In this document: piece by piece, positions 17,338 to 25,850 of the stretch | Position numbering within the stretch: the first letter of the stretch is position 1 | Layout of the letters: each line of letters opens with the position of its first letter | From: Microbacterium salitolerans | GTDB taxonomy: Bacteria > Actinomycetota > Actinomycetes > Actinomycetales > Microbacteriaceae | Reading direction: 5' to 3' | DNA: 64,000 nucleotides | NCBI RefSeq assembly: GCF_019720895.1 | Contig: NZ_JAHKSH010000004.1 | Location: 310,001 to 374,000 of the forward strand | Notes under the pieces: generated by a model | What the model was told of the DNA's origin: nothing | The model's database searches: none | The model's input: the letters and a program-made list of their open reading frames with translations, nothing else | Program-made: the position numbers and the translations under genes

Positions 17338-18333
17338 TCAGCCCGCGACGAGACGCTGTGTCCCGGCCTCGTATTCGGTGAGGTCGCCCGTCTCGCCGAG
17401 CCTCGCCGCGCGGCGACCGACGACGAGCATGTAGGCGAGGAAGGCGCCGAGCGCGAGCGCGCCGATGCCGATCTTGACCGCGTGCGGCCAGTCCTGGCGC
17501 GTGACGAAACCCTCGACGAGCCCCGACAAGCCGAGCGCGAGGATGAGCCCCACCACGACCGTCGCGAGCGCGCGCCCCTCGGCGGCGAGCGCGGATCCGC
17601 GCGAGCGCGCCCCCGGCGCGACCCACGACCAGAAGATGCGCAGCCCCGCGGCCGCCGCGACGAAGATGCACGTCATCTCGAGCAGGCCGTGCGGGAGGAT
17701 GAAGAGCAGGAAGTCGTCGCCGTGGCCGAACCAGTTCATGACGGCCGCGGATGTTCCGAGCCCCACGGCGTTCTGCATGATGACGTACACGGGCCAGATG
17801 CCCGTGATGCCGAACATGATGCACTGCGCCGCGATCCAGGCGTTGTTCGTCCACACCATGCCCGCGAACACGCCCTCGGCGTGCTCGCTGTAGTACGCGA
17901 CGAAGTCCTCCTCCGCGTACTGCTCCAGCTGCGCTTCGTCGCCGAGCGCGGCCATGTAGGCGGGATCCTGCTGCGCCCACCACGCGACGAGCGCCACGAT
18001 CGCGATGAACGTGACGGCGACGACGAAGGTCTCCCAGCGGATCCGGTACAGGGCCGCCGGCAGCTGGAGGGCGAAGAACCGCGGGATCTGACGCACGACG
18101 TTCTCGGGCGTCCCCGTGAGGCGCAGCCGCGCGCGGCCGAGGATGTTCGACACGTAGTCGCCCGCGGGCGTGCGACCCACCGACGTCTTGATGTCGGCGA
18201 GATCGGCGGACGCCGCGCGGTACAGATGCACGAGCTCATCGGCCTGCGCGCCGGTGAGCCGCTTGGCGGTCGCGAGCTCGTCGAGCCGATCCCATTCCGG
18301 ACGGCGTTCGTCGATCAGCGCATCGAGGTTCAC
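17338..18333 (-). CDS. Stage II sporulation protein M-like membrane protein
   Basis: The 331-residue SpoIIM-family integral membrane protein has an N-terminal cytoplasmic helical region (IDERRPEWDRLDEL, LYRAASADLADIKT). About five or six membrane helices follow, with the family's conserved FFLLF-like segment (GDDFLLFILPHGLLEMTCIF). In non-sporulating actinobacteria this family sits with RDD, MoxR and DUF58 genes as an envelope module. I chose the GTG at 18331-18333 (MNLDALIDERRPEW), which matches the family's usual start. A TAGAGT -10 lies 7 nt upstream and no Shine-Dalgarno is visible. The longer frame to 18483 crosses the divergent gene and was discarded. Confidence 0.88.
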   Translation of the reverse strand: MNLDALIDERRPEWDRLDELATAKRLTGAQADELVHLYRAASADLADIKTSVGRTPAGDYVSNILGRARLRLTGTPENVVRQIPRFFALQLPAALYRIRWETFVVAVTFIAIVALVAWWAQQDPAYMAALGDEAQLEQYAEEDFVAYYSEHAEGVFAGMVWTNNAWIAAQCIMFGITGIWPVYVIMQNAVGLGTSAAVMNWFGHGDDFLLFILPHGLLEMTCIFVAAAAGLRIFWSWVAPGARSRGSALAAEGRALATVVVGLILALGLSGLVEGFVTRQDWPHAVKIGIGALALGAFLAYMLVVGRRAARLGETGDLTEYEAGTQRLVAG

Positions 18334-18349
18334 CTGGTTAACTCTACGT
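18334..18349. promoter_or_regulatory. 16-bp divergent promoter between spoIIM-like and RDD genes
   Basis: Only 16 bp separate the two start codons. On the minus strand TAGAGT (18341-18346) is 7 nt before the GTG. On the plus strand TTAACT (18338-18343) is 6 nt before the ATG. Both transcripts would be leaderless and the two -10 elements overlap around the palindrome GTTAAC, so the promoters should compete. The plus-strand element is the weaker match. Confidence 0.5.
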
Positions 18350-19222
18350 ATGACGACAGCCGCAGTCACGGGCCCGCGGGGCCCGCGCGCCCTCGTCACG
18401 GATGACGAGGTGCTCACGGGCGAGGCCGTCGCCCTCGACCTGCAGCCGATCGGGCTCGGCATGCGCGTCCTCGGCGGCCTCATCGACGCAGCGATCGGGT
18501 GGATCGTCTACCTTGCGTTCGCCGTGTTCGGGGCCGGCGCACTCATTCAGGCAGGCGTCCTCGACGAGGGCACCGCGCAGATCTTCTCGATCGTCATGCT
18601 CGTGGTCGCGTTCGCCGCCGTGCCGATCACGGTCGAGACCCTCACCCGCGGCCGCAGCCTCGGCAAGCTCGCCGTCGGCGGACGGATCGTGCGTTCGGAC
18701 GGCGGCGCGATCGGGTTCCGCCACGCGTTCATCCGCGGGATCCTGGGCGTGCTCGAGATCTACATGACCTTCGGCGGACTCGCCCTCGTCGTCGGCGTGT
18801 TCACGCCGCGATCACAGCGCCTGGGCGACCTCGTCGCCGGCACCTACAGCGAGCGGGTGCGCCGTCCCCGGCTTCCCCCGCCCGCGCTCGGTGTGCCGGA
18901 GTCTCTGGCGGGCTGGGCCGAGATCGCCGACGTGTCACGGCTCCCCGACCGCACCGACGCGCAGGTGACGCGCTTCTCCGCGGGCGCCGGGCGCATGCAT
19001 CCGGCTGTGCGCCATCGCATCGCGGCCGAGCTCGCGGCCGACGTCGCGCCGTTCGTCTCGCCGCTGCCCGACGTGGCGCCAGAGCTCCTGCTCCTCGGTG
19101 TCGCGGCCGTCCGCCGCGAACGCGAGCGCACGTCGCTCCGCACCGAGCACGAGCGAACGGTCCGCCTCAGCGGTGTCGACCCGATGACCGGGCTCGGGCC
19201 GTCGGGCGTGTCTCACGATTGA
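18350..19222 (+). CDS. RDD family membrane protein
   Basis: The 290-residue protein has an N-terminal RDD domain. Its signature region GLGMRVLGGLIDAAIGWIV begins at about residue 38. Three hydrophobic helices follow, and the conserved LTRGRSLGKLAVGGRIVR loop between membrane segments. The C-terminal 110 residues are soluble and helical. RDD proteins are small membrane proteins of unclear, possibly transport-related, function and occur next to SpoIIM, MoxR and DUF58 genes. The ATG at 18350 was preferred because the upstream open frame runs antisense through the spoIIM-like gene and has no RDD similarity. Confidence 0.88.
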   Translation: MTTAAVTGPRGPRALVTDDEVLTGEAVALDLQPIGLGMRVLGGLIDAAIGWIVYLAFAVFGAGALIQAGVLDEGTAQIFSIVMLVVAFAAVPITVETLTRGRSLGKLAVGGRIVRSDGGAIGFRHAFIRGILGVLEIYMTFGGLALVVGVFTPRSQRLGDLVAGTYSERVRRPRLPPPALGVPESLAGWAEIADVSRLPDRTDAQVTRFSAGAGRMHPAVRHRIAAELAADVAPFVSPLPDVAPELLLLGVAAVRRERERTSLRTEHERTVRLSGVDPMTGLGPSGVSHD

Positions 19223-19251
19223 TCGCCGACTGCGCAGGCCGTGAGCACGCC

Positions 19252-19458
19252 TCAGTCCCGAAACGCCTCGTGGCGCAGGACCTCCCACCCCATCGGCACA
19301 GACAGGCGGTCAGTGTGGACGGCGCACAGATCGTGGGCATGCGGGTCATTGCCCGCACCGAGGGGACCGAGAGCGGCCATGCGGCCCTCGTAGTCGAACG
19401 TGAGCGTCGACACGGCCTCGCGGCTGCAGCCGACCTTGGAGCAGATTCGTTCACGCAT
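19252..19458 (-). CDS. DUF3499 family protein
   Basis: This 68-residue protein starts MRERICSKVGCSREAV. Two Cys in the CSKVGC motif and a later LCAVHTDRL with Cys and His resemble a small zinc ribbon. The family is conserved in actinobacteria with no known function. In M. tuberculosis I recall the order DUF3499 (Rv3258c), metallopeptidase (Rv3259), whiB2 (Rv3260c), and the same genes occur here. The ATG at 19456-19458 was chosen over the one at 19470, because the latter lies inside the -10 hexamer TATGCT placed 7 nt upstream. Confidence 0.85.
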   Translation of the reverse strand: MRERICSKVGCSREAVSTLTFDYEGRMAALGPLGAGNDPHAHDLCAVHTDRLSVPMGWEVLRHEAFRD

Positions 19459-19465
19459 CCGGCTC

Positions 19466-19475
19466 AGCATAGGCT
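19466..19475. promoter_or_regulatory. Overlapping divergent -10 elements of DUF3499 and metallopeptidase genes
   Basis: TATGCT on the minus strand (19466-19471) and TAGGCT on the plus strand (19470-19475) share two bases. They lie 7 and 6 nt from their respective start codons. The two RNA polymerases could not occupy the region together, and both mRNAs would be leaderless. Confidence 0.6.
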
Positions 19476-19481
19476 GTGTGC

Positions 19482-19946
19482 ATGAAGTGGTGGGATCGTG
19501 CGCGCCGCGAAGAGCGGGATCCGTCCGCCGCGAGGCCTCGCCCGGCGCGTCACGGGCGTCATGGGCGCCTCGGGCGCAGCCCCATCACGAAGCCGCCTCT
19601 TCCGGCGGTGGGGTCGCGCTTCGACCGCTTCGATGTCACGGTCACCTCGACCGCCGACTACCTGCGCGCCACGTGGCCCGAGCTGCGCGACGTCCGGTTC
19701 GAGGTCGCGGGCATGCCCCGCCACGACGCCGGCGGCGATGTCCCGCGCTGGGCGATCGACCGGGACGCGGGACGCATCCTCATCTATCGTGTCGCGGTCG
19801 AGCGCATGTCGAAGGCACACGGCGTCCCGATGCACCAGGCCGATGAGTTCCACCGACGCGTTCTCGTCGAGGGCGCGGTGTTCCGCGCCGCGGCGGAGTA
19901 CCTGGGGCGCGAACCGTGGGATCTCGGCGCCGACCCGTTCCACTGA
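19482..19946 (+). CDS. Metallopeptidase-family protein with no HExxH motif
   Basis: This product of 154 residues belongs to the actinobacterial zincin-like family (PF06262-type). It has a basic N-terminus, the strand-helix region ADYLRATWPELRDVRFEV, and a C-terminal helix EFHRRVLVEGAVFRAAAEYLG where active members carry HExxH. The motif is absent, so peptidase activity is doubtful, as I believe is common in this branch. I chose ATG 19482 (MKWWDRARREE) since TAGGCT sits 6 nt upstream; a GTG at 19476 is an alternative. It is divergent from DUF3499 and convergent with DUF5719. Confidence 0.75.
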   Translation: MKWWDRARREERDPSAARPRPARHGRHGRLGRSPITKPPLPAVGSRFDRFDVTVTSTADYLRATWPELRDVRFEVAGMPRHDAGGDVPRWAIDRDAGRILIYRVAVERMSKAHGVPMHQADEFHRRVLVEGAVFRAAAEYLGREPWDLGADPFH

Positions 19947-19958
19947 TCCGACGGTGGG

Positions 19959-21347
19959 CTACGGCACGACCGTGATGCCCTCGGGCGCCGAGGGGTCGGG
20001 GTCGATGGGGAACGCGCCGACGGCGTCGTTCGCCCACGTCCCCGCGGCGCCGGCCACGGATCCGCTCTCGACGACGATCCGGTAGGTCGCCTCTGCGGGC
20101 ACGTTCACGGAGGCGGATCCTCCGGCGGCCACGTCGAGCGTCTGCGCGTCGCCGTCGCCGACCGGCTCGATCGACACAGACGCCGCGTCGCCGCCGAGGG
20201 CGGCGAACGTCAAGGCGAACTCGTCGAACCGGCTCTCGGGAACCGCGACGAGGCTCGAGCCGTCGAGCCTCTCGCTCGGTGTGACCCACGCATAGTCGGA
20301 CGCCGCGACCTGACGCAGGGCGGCGACGGAGGGGACGTCACCGGACAGGCGGACGGCGTAGCTTCCGGCATCGAGATCATCGAGGGAGATGCTGACGGGT
20401 TCGTCGGACGCAAGCTCCGCCGTGGTCGAGAAGGCCTCCTCCCCCGTGCCCTCGTCGATGACGCGGACGTCGACGGTTCCCTCCTGCCCGTTCGTCCCGA
20501 GCACGCGAAGCTCCGTCGGCTCCTCCGACTCGACGGCCGCCTCCGTGATCCGCACGCGGGGGATCACGTGGCGATTCGACGGGAGCACGCCCGCCTGCAG
20601 GTCGATGCCGATCGGCTCGAGGGTGTCGATCCGGCTCGATTGGAGCGTCGTGCGCACGGGGGCGCCTTCGGCAGTCACGCGGATGACGGGACTCTGCTCG
20701 CCGCCCGCGACGCTCGCCACGGGGATCGCGCGCTGCGTATGCGCGGGAAGCGCGACCAGTCCGTTCGGCGGGACGGTGCGTCCCTCGACCCCGTAGACCT
20801 CGAGCGAGACCGTCGAGGGGACATCGGACGGGTTCGCGACCACGAGGAGGTCGGTCACGCCGGTGGCCACGGTCGCACCGACGATCCACGTCTCCGGCGC
20901 CGGCGCGCGGCACGCCGACGCGGCGTAGCCGTGCATGTCCGGTGCGTCGACCGTGGCGGATCCGGCGGCCGCGACCGAGATGATCTCGTCGCCGTCGGGA
21001 AGCTGCGAGACCTCGAGAGAGCTGGCGACGCCCGGCAGCTCGAGTGCGGCCTCCGCCTCCGGCTCCTCATCCCGCGAATTGCGCATCGTCATCGCGAGGT
21101 CGGCCGCGTTCGAGAGCCCCTGCGCGTCGCTCGCGTCGCGGCCGAGGGCAAGGAGCGGCCCATCGCATGCCAGAACGGCTTCGGCGGGAGCGGGCGTGAC
21201 CTCGACGCGCGGCGCCTGCGCGTCGGATCCGGCCACGCCGGACGCGGTGAGCGTCGACCACGGTACGACGGCGGCGCCGACGGCGAATCCGACGATGGCC
21301 AGGCCCAGGAGGCCGCCGGCAATCGCGCGCGTGGTGCGGCGGTTCAT
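19959..21347 (-). CDS. DUF5719 family secreted or membrane-anchored protein
   Basis: The 462-residue protein has one N-terminal transmembrane or signal helix (GGLLGLAIVGFAVGAAVV, residues 11-28). A large extracytoplasmic region of repeated beta-sandwich-like segments follows (TDLLVVANPSDVPSTVSLEV; TVDVRVIDEGTGEEAFST). The family has no assigned function but regularly follows a large membrane glycosyltransferase gene in actinobacteria, as here. Its ATG overlaps the stop of that gene in ATGA and has a GGAGGAG site, so the two are translationally coupled and probably work together at the cell surface. Confidence 0.8.
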   Translation of the reverse strand: MNRRTTRAIAGGLLGLAIVGFAVGAAVVPWSTLTASGVAGSDAQAPRVEVTPAPAEAVLACDGPLLALGRDASDAQGLSNAADLAMTMRNSRDEEPEAEAALELPGVASSLEVSQLPDGDEIISVAAAGSATVDAPDMHGYAASACRAPAPETWIVGATVATGVTDLLVVANPSDVPSTVSLEVYGVEGRTVPPNGLVALPAHTQRAIPVASVAGGEQSPVIRVTAEGAPVRTTLQSSRIDTLEPIGIDLQAGVLPSNRHVIPRVRITEAAVESEEPTELRVLGTNGQEGTVDVRVIDEGTGEEAFSTTAELASDEPVSISLDDLDAGSYAVRLSGDVPSVAALRQVAASDYAWVTPSERLDGSSLVAVPESRFDEFALTFAALGGDAASVSIEPVGDGDAQTLDVAAGGSASVNVPAEATYRIVVESGSVAGAAGTWANDAVGAFPIDPDPSAPEGITVVP

Positions 21348-24151
21348 GCGGTCTCCTCCGTGGTCCGGCCGATTCTTCGGGGCGAGTGGCGCACGGCCAG
21401 GCGTGTGTCGCGCGTCGGGATCGCGAGCAGCAGGCCGCCGATGAGCAGGGCCACCTGGCTGGCTCCGATGAGCCACGCCGACGTCGCCTCTCCTCCGGTG
21501 AGGTCAGGGCGCGCGGAGGCCTCGTCATCGACGCGCCAGAGAGCGCCGCGGGGCGTCTCGCCGACGCGGACGAACCCGGAGCGCTGATCCATCGACGCGG
21601 TCGCCGTCAGCGACATGACCCGCTGGGGGGCGTTCGGATCGCCCGGCTGCTCGCGCAGGAGGACGAACGAGATGCCGGCCCGTGCGAGGGGCTCGGTGAC
21701 GGCCGAGGAGCTGCCGGAGATGATGTCGCCCGCGACGCGCGCCAGCCACTCGTCGCGCTCGGATGCCGTCAGCTCGGTGCGAGCGAATGTCGATGCGCCG
21801 CCGAGCGTCTCGCTGGGCCCCCAGACGACCGTCGTCTCGACGCCGCCGTCGACCAGGGGCGTCAGGACGAGCGTGCCGAGCGCGCGGTCGTCACGGGCCT
21901 CTGCGGAGATGTACGCGGGCAGCGTCGTCCCTGTGCTCGCGTGCAGCGGCGAGGCCCCGCGGTGCAGGGCGGTGAGCTGCGGCACGATGGCCACGACGAC
22001 GCAGGCGACCGCGACGCCCGCCAGGAGTCCGCCCCAGCGACGCTTCTCACTCGCGGCGTCGATCGTCATCGCCGCGGCGAGGACGAGTCCCATCCAGCCG
22101 AGGGTGAGGCCGCTGCCCGGCCAGACGGCGACGGCCTCGCCGTCGACGAATGCGAGATGCGCGTGCGTCGCGATGACCGCCGTCGCGACGCCGAGCGCCG
22201 CGAGCGCGAGCGCGAAGAGCGCGACGCGCGTGCGACGGATGGCGGGGGCCGCGAGCGCGAGCAGAGCGACGGGAGCCACGAGCAGCGGGATCCAGGCGAG
22301 CGCCCCCGCCAGGTCGTCGGCGGGGAGGCCGAGATCCGCGAACAGCACCGTCCAGTCGCCGCCGCCGTTCGCGAAGCCCGCGGCGAGCGCGGCGACGGGG
22401 CCGGTCGCATACGCCACGATGGCACCGGGATCCGCGAAGAGACCCCAGGGCGTGCCGCGCGAGATCTGCTGCACGGCGAGCGGTGCGAACATCGCGAGCG
22501 TCGGCAGGATCACCCACACGACGCGGCCGATGCCGCGCTTCGCCCACAGGATCGTCGCGACGAGGGCCAGAATCCACACGATGGCGAGGGCCGGCGCAAT
22601 CGACGGAGCGCAGGCGACGACGCCGACGAGCAGGAGGGACGCCGCCCCGGCCGTCGTCCAGGAGCGGTGCGCGGCGGCGCCGGCGTACAGGAGCCATGGC
22701 AGCAGCAGGTGCAGCAGCACGGCGGCGGGACGCCCCTGCATGAGGGCGTCCCAGAACGGCGGAGCCGCACCCCACAGGAGCGCCATCGCGACGCGCGCCG
22801 CCGCACCATCGGCGACGCGCGTCGCGGCGAACCACCCACCCAGGACGGCCAGCGGCGGCGCGAGGATCCACAGCACCACGAGCGCGAAGGAGGGGGCTCC
22901 CGGCGACATCGTTCCGATGACCGCGATGAGCGCCGAGAACGGATCCGCGGCGCCGACGGCGTCGAGCCCCTCGGGCCGCAGACCGTAGAGCGCGTCGGAC
23001 CAGAGCCCTGCGACGGTGCTCCGGAGCGGCAGCAGCGCCCCGCCCGCGAGGCCGGGCCAGGTGAGCAGCGCCGCGAACACGCCGATGCTCGCCGCGAGCG
23101 ATCCGAGGACGGCCCATGCTCCGCCGCCCGAGAAGAACCGCAGGGGCTCACGTGCGTATTCGCCGTCGTCCTCGGCGGCCTGCTGGCGTTCCCGCAGCTC
23201 GGCCCGCGACAGGCGGAGCGGATCCACCTGACGCCACGACCCGGTGCGGACATGCCGGATCTTCGCGCGCGAACGCACGATGGCGGGCACGCGCACGAGC
23301 ACGGTCGCCGCGGCCATCCATTCGGGGACGGCGCGGGAGGGGCGCTTCGCGAGGAAGGCGACCGCCGTGCTCCACAGCGCGAGCGGCAGGAGGAGCAGCC
23401 ACTGGAACAGCACGCCGAGAAGCGGCGCATAGGAGAGCCGGCGATGCAGACGCGCGACACGCGACACGTATCCGCGCGTGAGCGGATGCTGGTGCGACGG
23501 CCACACCGCGACGCGCGCGTCGGGCGCGAGCGCCACACGGCGACCGGCCAGGCGCGCACGCACTCCCATATCGAGACCCTCGTCGACGCCGAGGAGCGCG
23601 CGATCGGGCGCGAGCGCGCCGAGGACGTCGCCGCGCATGAGCATGCCGCGGATATCCGCCCCGAGGACGTCGTCGGCGCGGTCGTGCTGCCCCTGGTCGT
23701 ATTCGCCGCGGGCGAGCTCGACCGTGCGGCCGAAGCGCGTCATCGTCATGCCGAAGGACTCGATCGTGCGCCGGTCGTCGGCTCTGACGAGCTTCGGCGC
23801 GGCGAGGGCGACCGAGGGCTGGCGCTCGAGCGCGGCCATGAGCCGCGAGAGGGTGTCGGGCTCCGGGGCCGAGTGATCATCGAGGAGCCACGCGGCGCGC
23901 CCGTCGGGGATCCTCGGCAGCACGAGCTCGACGGCTCCCCCGAACGGGATGCTCTCGGGCGCATGGATCGCTGCCTCGGCATTCGAGGCGTCGACGGCGT
24001 CGCGGAGGGGTTCGTGGTCGCCGCAGACGACGATCGTCAGACCGTCGATCGCTCGGGTCTGCGCTCGAAGGGCGGCGAGGGTGCGTTCGAGTCGCGACGC
24101 GGCTGCGGGGGCCGACCGCGCGACGAGCACGACATGTACTGGGGCGGGCAT
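21344..24151 (-). CDS. Large membrane-embedded family 2 glycosyltransferase
   Basis: The protein has 935 residues. The N-terminal 250 form a GT2 GT-A fold (HVVLVARSAPAAASRLERT; LLDDHSAPEPDTLSRLM supplies the acidic motif; later RALLGVDEGLDMGVRARL). About 14 hydrophobic helices and a soluble domain of about 130 residues near the C-terminus come next, then a last helix. This architecture is the conserved actinobacterial GT lying between whiB2 and DUF5719. It probably transfers a sugar from a nucleotide or lipid donor to an envelope acceptor, but donor and acceptor are unknown. A TAGGCT hexamer lies 9 nt before the ATG. Confidence 0.82.
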   Translation of the reverse strand: MPAPVHVVLVARSAPAAASRLERTLAALRAQTRAIDGLTIVVCGDHEPLRDAVDASNAEAAIHAPESIPFGGAVELVLPRIPDGRAAWLLDDHSAPEPDTLSRLMAALERQPSVALAAPKLVRADDRRTIESFGMTMTRFGRTVELARGEYDQGQHDRADDVLGADIRGMLMRGDVLGALAPDRALLGVDEGLDMGVRARLAGRRVALAPDARVAVWPSHQHPLTRGYVSRVARLHRRLSYAPLLGVLFQWLLLLPLALWSTAVAFLAKRPSRAVPEWMAAATVLVRVPAIVRSRAKIRHVRTGSWRQVDPLRLSRAELRERQQAAEDDGEYAREPLRFFSGGGAWAVLGSLAASIGVFAALLTWPGLAGGALLPLRSTVAGLWSDALYGLRPEGLDAVGAADPFSALIAVIGTMSPGAPSFALVVLWILAPPLAVLGGWFAATRVADGAAARVAMALLWGAAPPFWDALMQGRPAAVLLHLLLPWLLYAGAAAHRSWTTAGAASLLLVGVVACAPSIAPALAIVWILALVATILWAKRGIGRVVWVILPTLAMFAPLAVQQISRGTPWGLFADPGAIVAYATGPVAALAAGFANGGGDWTVLFADLGLPADDLAGALAWIPLLVAPVALLALAAPAIRRTRVALFALALAALGVATAVIATHAHLAFVDGEAVAVWPGSGLTLGWMGLVLAAAMTIDAASEKRRWGGLLAGVAVACVVVAIVPQLTALHRGASPLHASTGTTLPAYISAEARDDRALGTLVLTPLVDGGVETTVVWGPSETLGGASTFARTELTASERDEWLARVAGDIISGSSSAVTEPLARAGISFVLLREQPGDPNAPQRVMSLTATASMDQRSGFVRVGETPRGALWRVDDEASARPDLTGGEATSAWLIGASQVALLIGGLLLAIPTRDTRLAVRHSPRRIGRTTEETA

Positions 24152-24218
24152 GACCCGGCAAGCCTAAGCGGCGTCCATCACGACGGGCTCAGAGACACGC
24201 CCGCAGCGGGGCGGAGAT

Positions 24219-24560
24219 TCAGGAGGCCCGGCGCTCCTGCTGGGCGCGCTTGATGCGGCGACGCTCTCGCTCAGAGAGCCCACCCCAGATGCCGAAGCGC
24301 TCGTCGTTCTTCAGCGCATACTCGAGACACTCGCCGCGCACGTCGCACGACTCGCAGATGCGCTTGGCGTCGCGCGTGGAGCCGCCCTTCTCCGGGAAGA
24401 ACGCCTCGGGATCGGTCTGCGCGCAGAGCGCCTCCGTCTGCCACGAAAGCGCCCCGTCGTCTTCCGCGCCGCTCGCCGGGCGGACGCCGGGAACGCCGAG
24501 TTCGACAGGGTCGACGAACCAGTTCGCCGGCGCCTCGGAACGATAGAACGGTGCGGTCAT
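24219..24560 (-). CDS. whiB2: WhiB family iron-sulfur regulator, WhiB2/WhmD-like by position
   Basis: The 113-residue Wbl protein has four conserved Cys (46, 69, 72, 78; C-x22-C-x2-C-x5-C) for a 4Fe-4S cluster. The turn GIWGG follows and the C-terminus is basic (RERRRIKRAQQERR) and contacts DNA. Synteny with manA, DUF3499 and the metallopeptidase points to WhiB2/WhmD, which controls septation and division in mycobacteria and streptomycetes. The subfamily assignment rests on position more than sequence. ATG 24558-24560 has a GAGGGGGAG site. The upstream open frame to 24800 runs through the promoter and manA. Confidence 0.88.
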   Translation of the reverse strand: MTAPFYRSEAPANWFVDPVELGVPGVRPASGAEDDGALSWQTEALCAQTDPEAFFPEKGGSTRDAKRICESCDVRGECLEYALKNDERFGIWGGLSERERRRIKRAQQERRAS

Positions 24561-24608
24561 GGTGCTCTCCCCCTCGGTCAGTCCTGGTTCAGGTACCTTC
24601 CCTCGGTA

Positions 24609-24637
24609 ATTACACCCGTGTGGTTCGCGAATATCAA
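24609..24637 (-). promoter_or_regulatory. Sigma-70-type promoter of the whiB gene
   Basis: TTGATA (24632-24637) and TGTAAT (24609-24614) are separated by exactly 17 bp on the minus strand, the best housekeeping promoter match I found in the window. The leader before ATG 24560 would be about 42 nt and includes the Shine-Dalgarno. The gap 24561-24694 holds only this promoter region. Confidence 0.7.
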
Positions 24638-24694
24638 GTCGCAGATAGTAGATGCCCTCATCCCCGGATCGAAGGTTCTGGGGATGTCGGCGTG

Positions 24695-25846
24695 TCACAC
24701 GCCGGGCTGGACGACGAAGATCTCTCCCGCGCCAGAGAGGGCGAGAGGGGCCTCGCCGGGCGTGGCGAGCACGGCGCGACCGGCGGCGATCGAGACGCAA
24801 TCGTTTCCTGCGGTCACGTCGACCTCCCCGTCGACGCAGAGCGCGATGACGGGACCGGAGGGGACGAACGTCGCCGTCCGATCCTCCGACACGACCGCGC
24901 GCAGGAGCTGGAAGTCGTCGATGTCGGCGGGATACTCGTCGATCCCGTGGCTCGCTCCATTGAACGCGGCAGGAAGCACGACAGGGACCTCGCCGGCACG
25001 GCGTTCGAGCACACTCAAGAGCTCATCGACGTCGATGTGCTTCGGCGTGAGGCCGCCGCGCAGCACGTTGTCGCTCGCTGCCATGACCTCGACGCCGAGG
25101 CCCTTCTGATAGGCGTGCAGCTGCCCGGCCCGCAGGAAGAGCCCCTCGCCGCGGTGGAGGGTCACGAGGTTCATGAGCAGGCCGACGACCACACCGGGAT
25201 CCCCGGGGAACTCCGCCGCATTGCGGCGGGCATTCGACAGGTCGGCCGCGAACTCCGTCGAGCGCGTATCGGCGAGCGACGCGGTGATCTCGTCGACGAC
25301 GCCCTGCGCCCGCCCTGAGAGGAGCCAGCCCACCGCATCGACGAGCGAGTCCTCGTCCTGGATCCGCTCGGCGAGAGGCGCGGCGGCCGTCCCGAGGGCC
25401 TCGAGCAGACGGCGGGTGGCCGGCACCTCGCGCAGACCGCAGAGCGCGACGAACGTGGGGCTCAGCGCGACGACCATCTCGGGCTTGTGGTTGTCGTCGA
25501 CGTAGTTGCGCACGGTATCCGCATCAAGGACGGCCTCGCGCGCGAACCCCGCCTCCGCCTGCTGCTTCGTGGGGTGCGCCTGAATCGACAGCGAGCGACC
25601 CGCCGCCAGCAGCTTGAGCAGGAACGGAAGGCGGCCACCGGGGCCGACGTCGACGCCCTCCTCGCGGATCCACGCATCGAGCGTGCGCCCGGAGCCGTCC
25701 TGCACGTCCGACGGATCCGATGGGTGGTCGCCGAACCACACCTCCGCCTCGGGACCCTCGGCCGGGCCGCGTCCCTCGAGAGCGGCGATCAGCGAGCGGG
25801 ATCCCCAGTCGAAGGCGCGGGGAGTGTTCGTCAGCGGCACCAGCAT
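24695..25846 (-). CDS. manA: Mannose-6-phosphate isomerase, class I
   Basis: ManA interconverts fructose-6-phosphate and mannose-6-phosphate, feeding GDP-mannose for glycans. The 383-residue protein shows zinc-ligand motifs of type I PMI: LSIQAHPTKQQAE, DDNHKPEMVVAL and the later GQLHAYQKGLGVEVMAASDN. Cupin-like halves are visible. It is divergent from the glycan locus and upstream of whiB. The ATG at 25844-25846 has TAGTCT 6 nt upstream and no Shine-Dalgarno, so it is probably leaderless. The phosphomannomutase gene that lies near manA in mycobacteria is not in this window. Confidence 0.93.
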   Translation of the reverse strand: MLVPLTNTPRAFDWGSRSLIAALEGRGPAEGPEAEVWFGDHPSDPSDVQDGSGRTLDAWIREEGVDVGPGGRLPFLLKLLAAGRSLSIQAHPTKQQAEAGFAREAVLDADTVRNYVDDNHKPEMVVALSPTFVALCGLREVPATRRLLEALGTAAAPLAERIQDEDSLVDAVGWLLSGRAQGVVDEITASLADTRSTEFAADLSNARRNAAEFPGDPGVVVGLLMNLVTLHRGEGLFLRAGQLHAYQKGLGVEVMAASDNVLRGGLTPKHIDVDELLSVLERRAGEVPVVLPAAFNGASHGIDEYPADIDDFQLLRAVVSEDRTATFVPSGPVIALCVDGEVDVTAGNDCVSIAAGRAVLATPGEAPLALSGAGEIFVVQPGV

Positions 25847-25850
25847 GCTC

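Noticed and set aside
17338-18333. SpoIIM-like gene taken as evidence of sporulation
   Set aside because: This family is widespread in non-sporulating actinobacteria and no other sporulation gene is nearby.
21386-24253. 955-residue open frame opposite the large glycosyltransferase gene
   Set aside because: The product is Arg/Glu-rich low-complexity sequence from antisense GC bias, while the opposite strand encodes a clear GT2 plus membrane protein.
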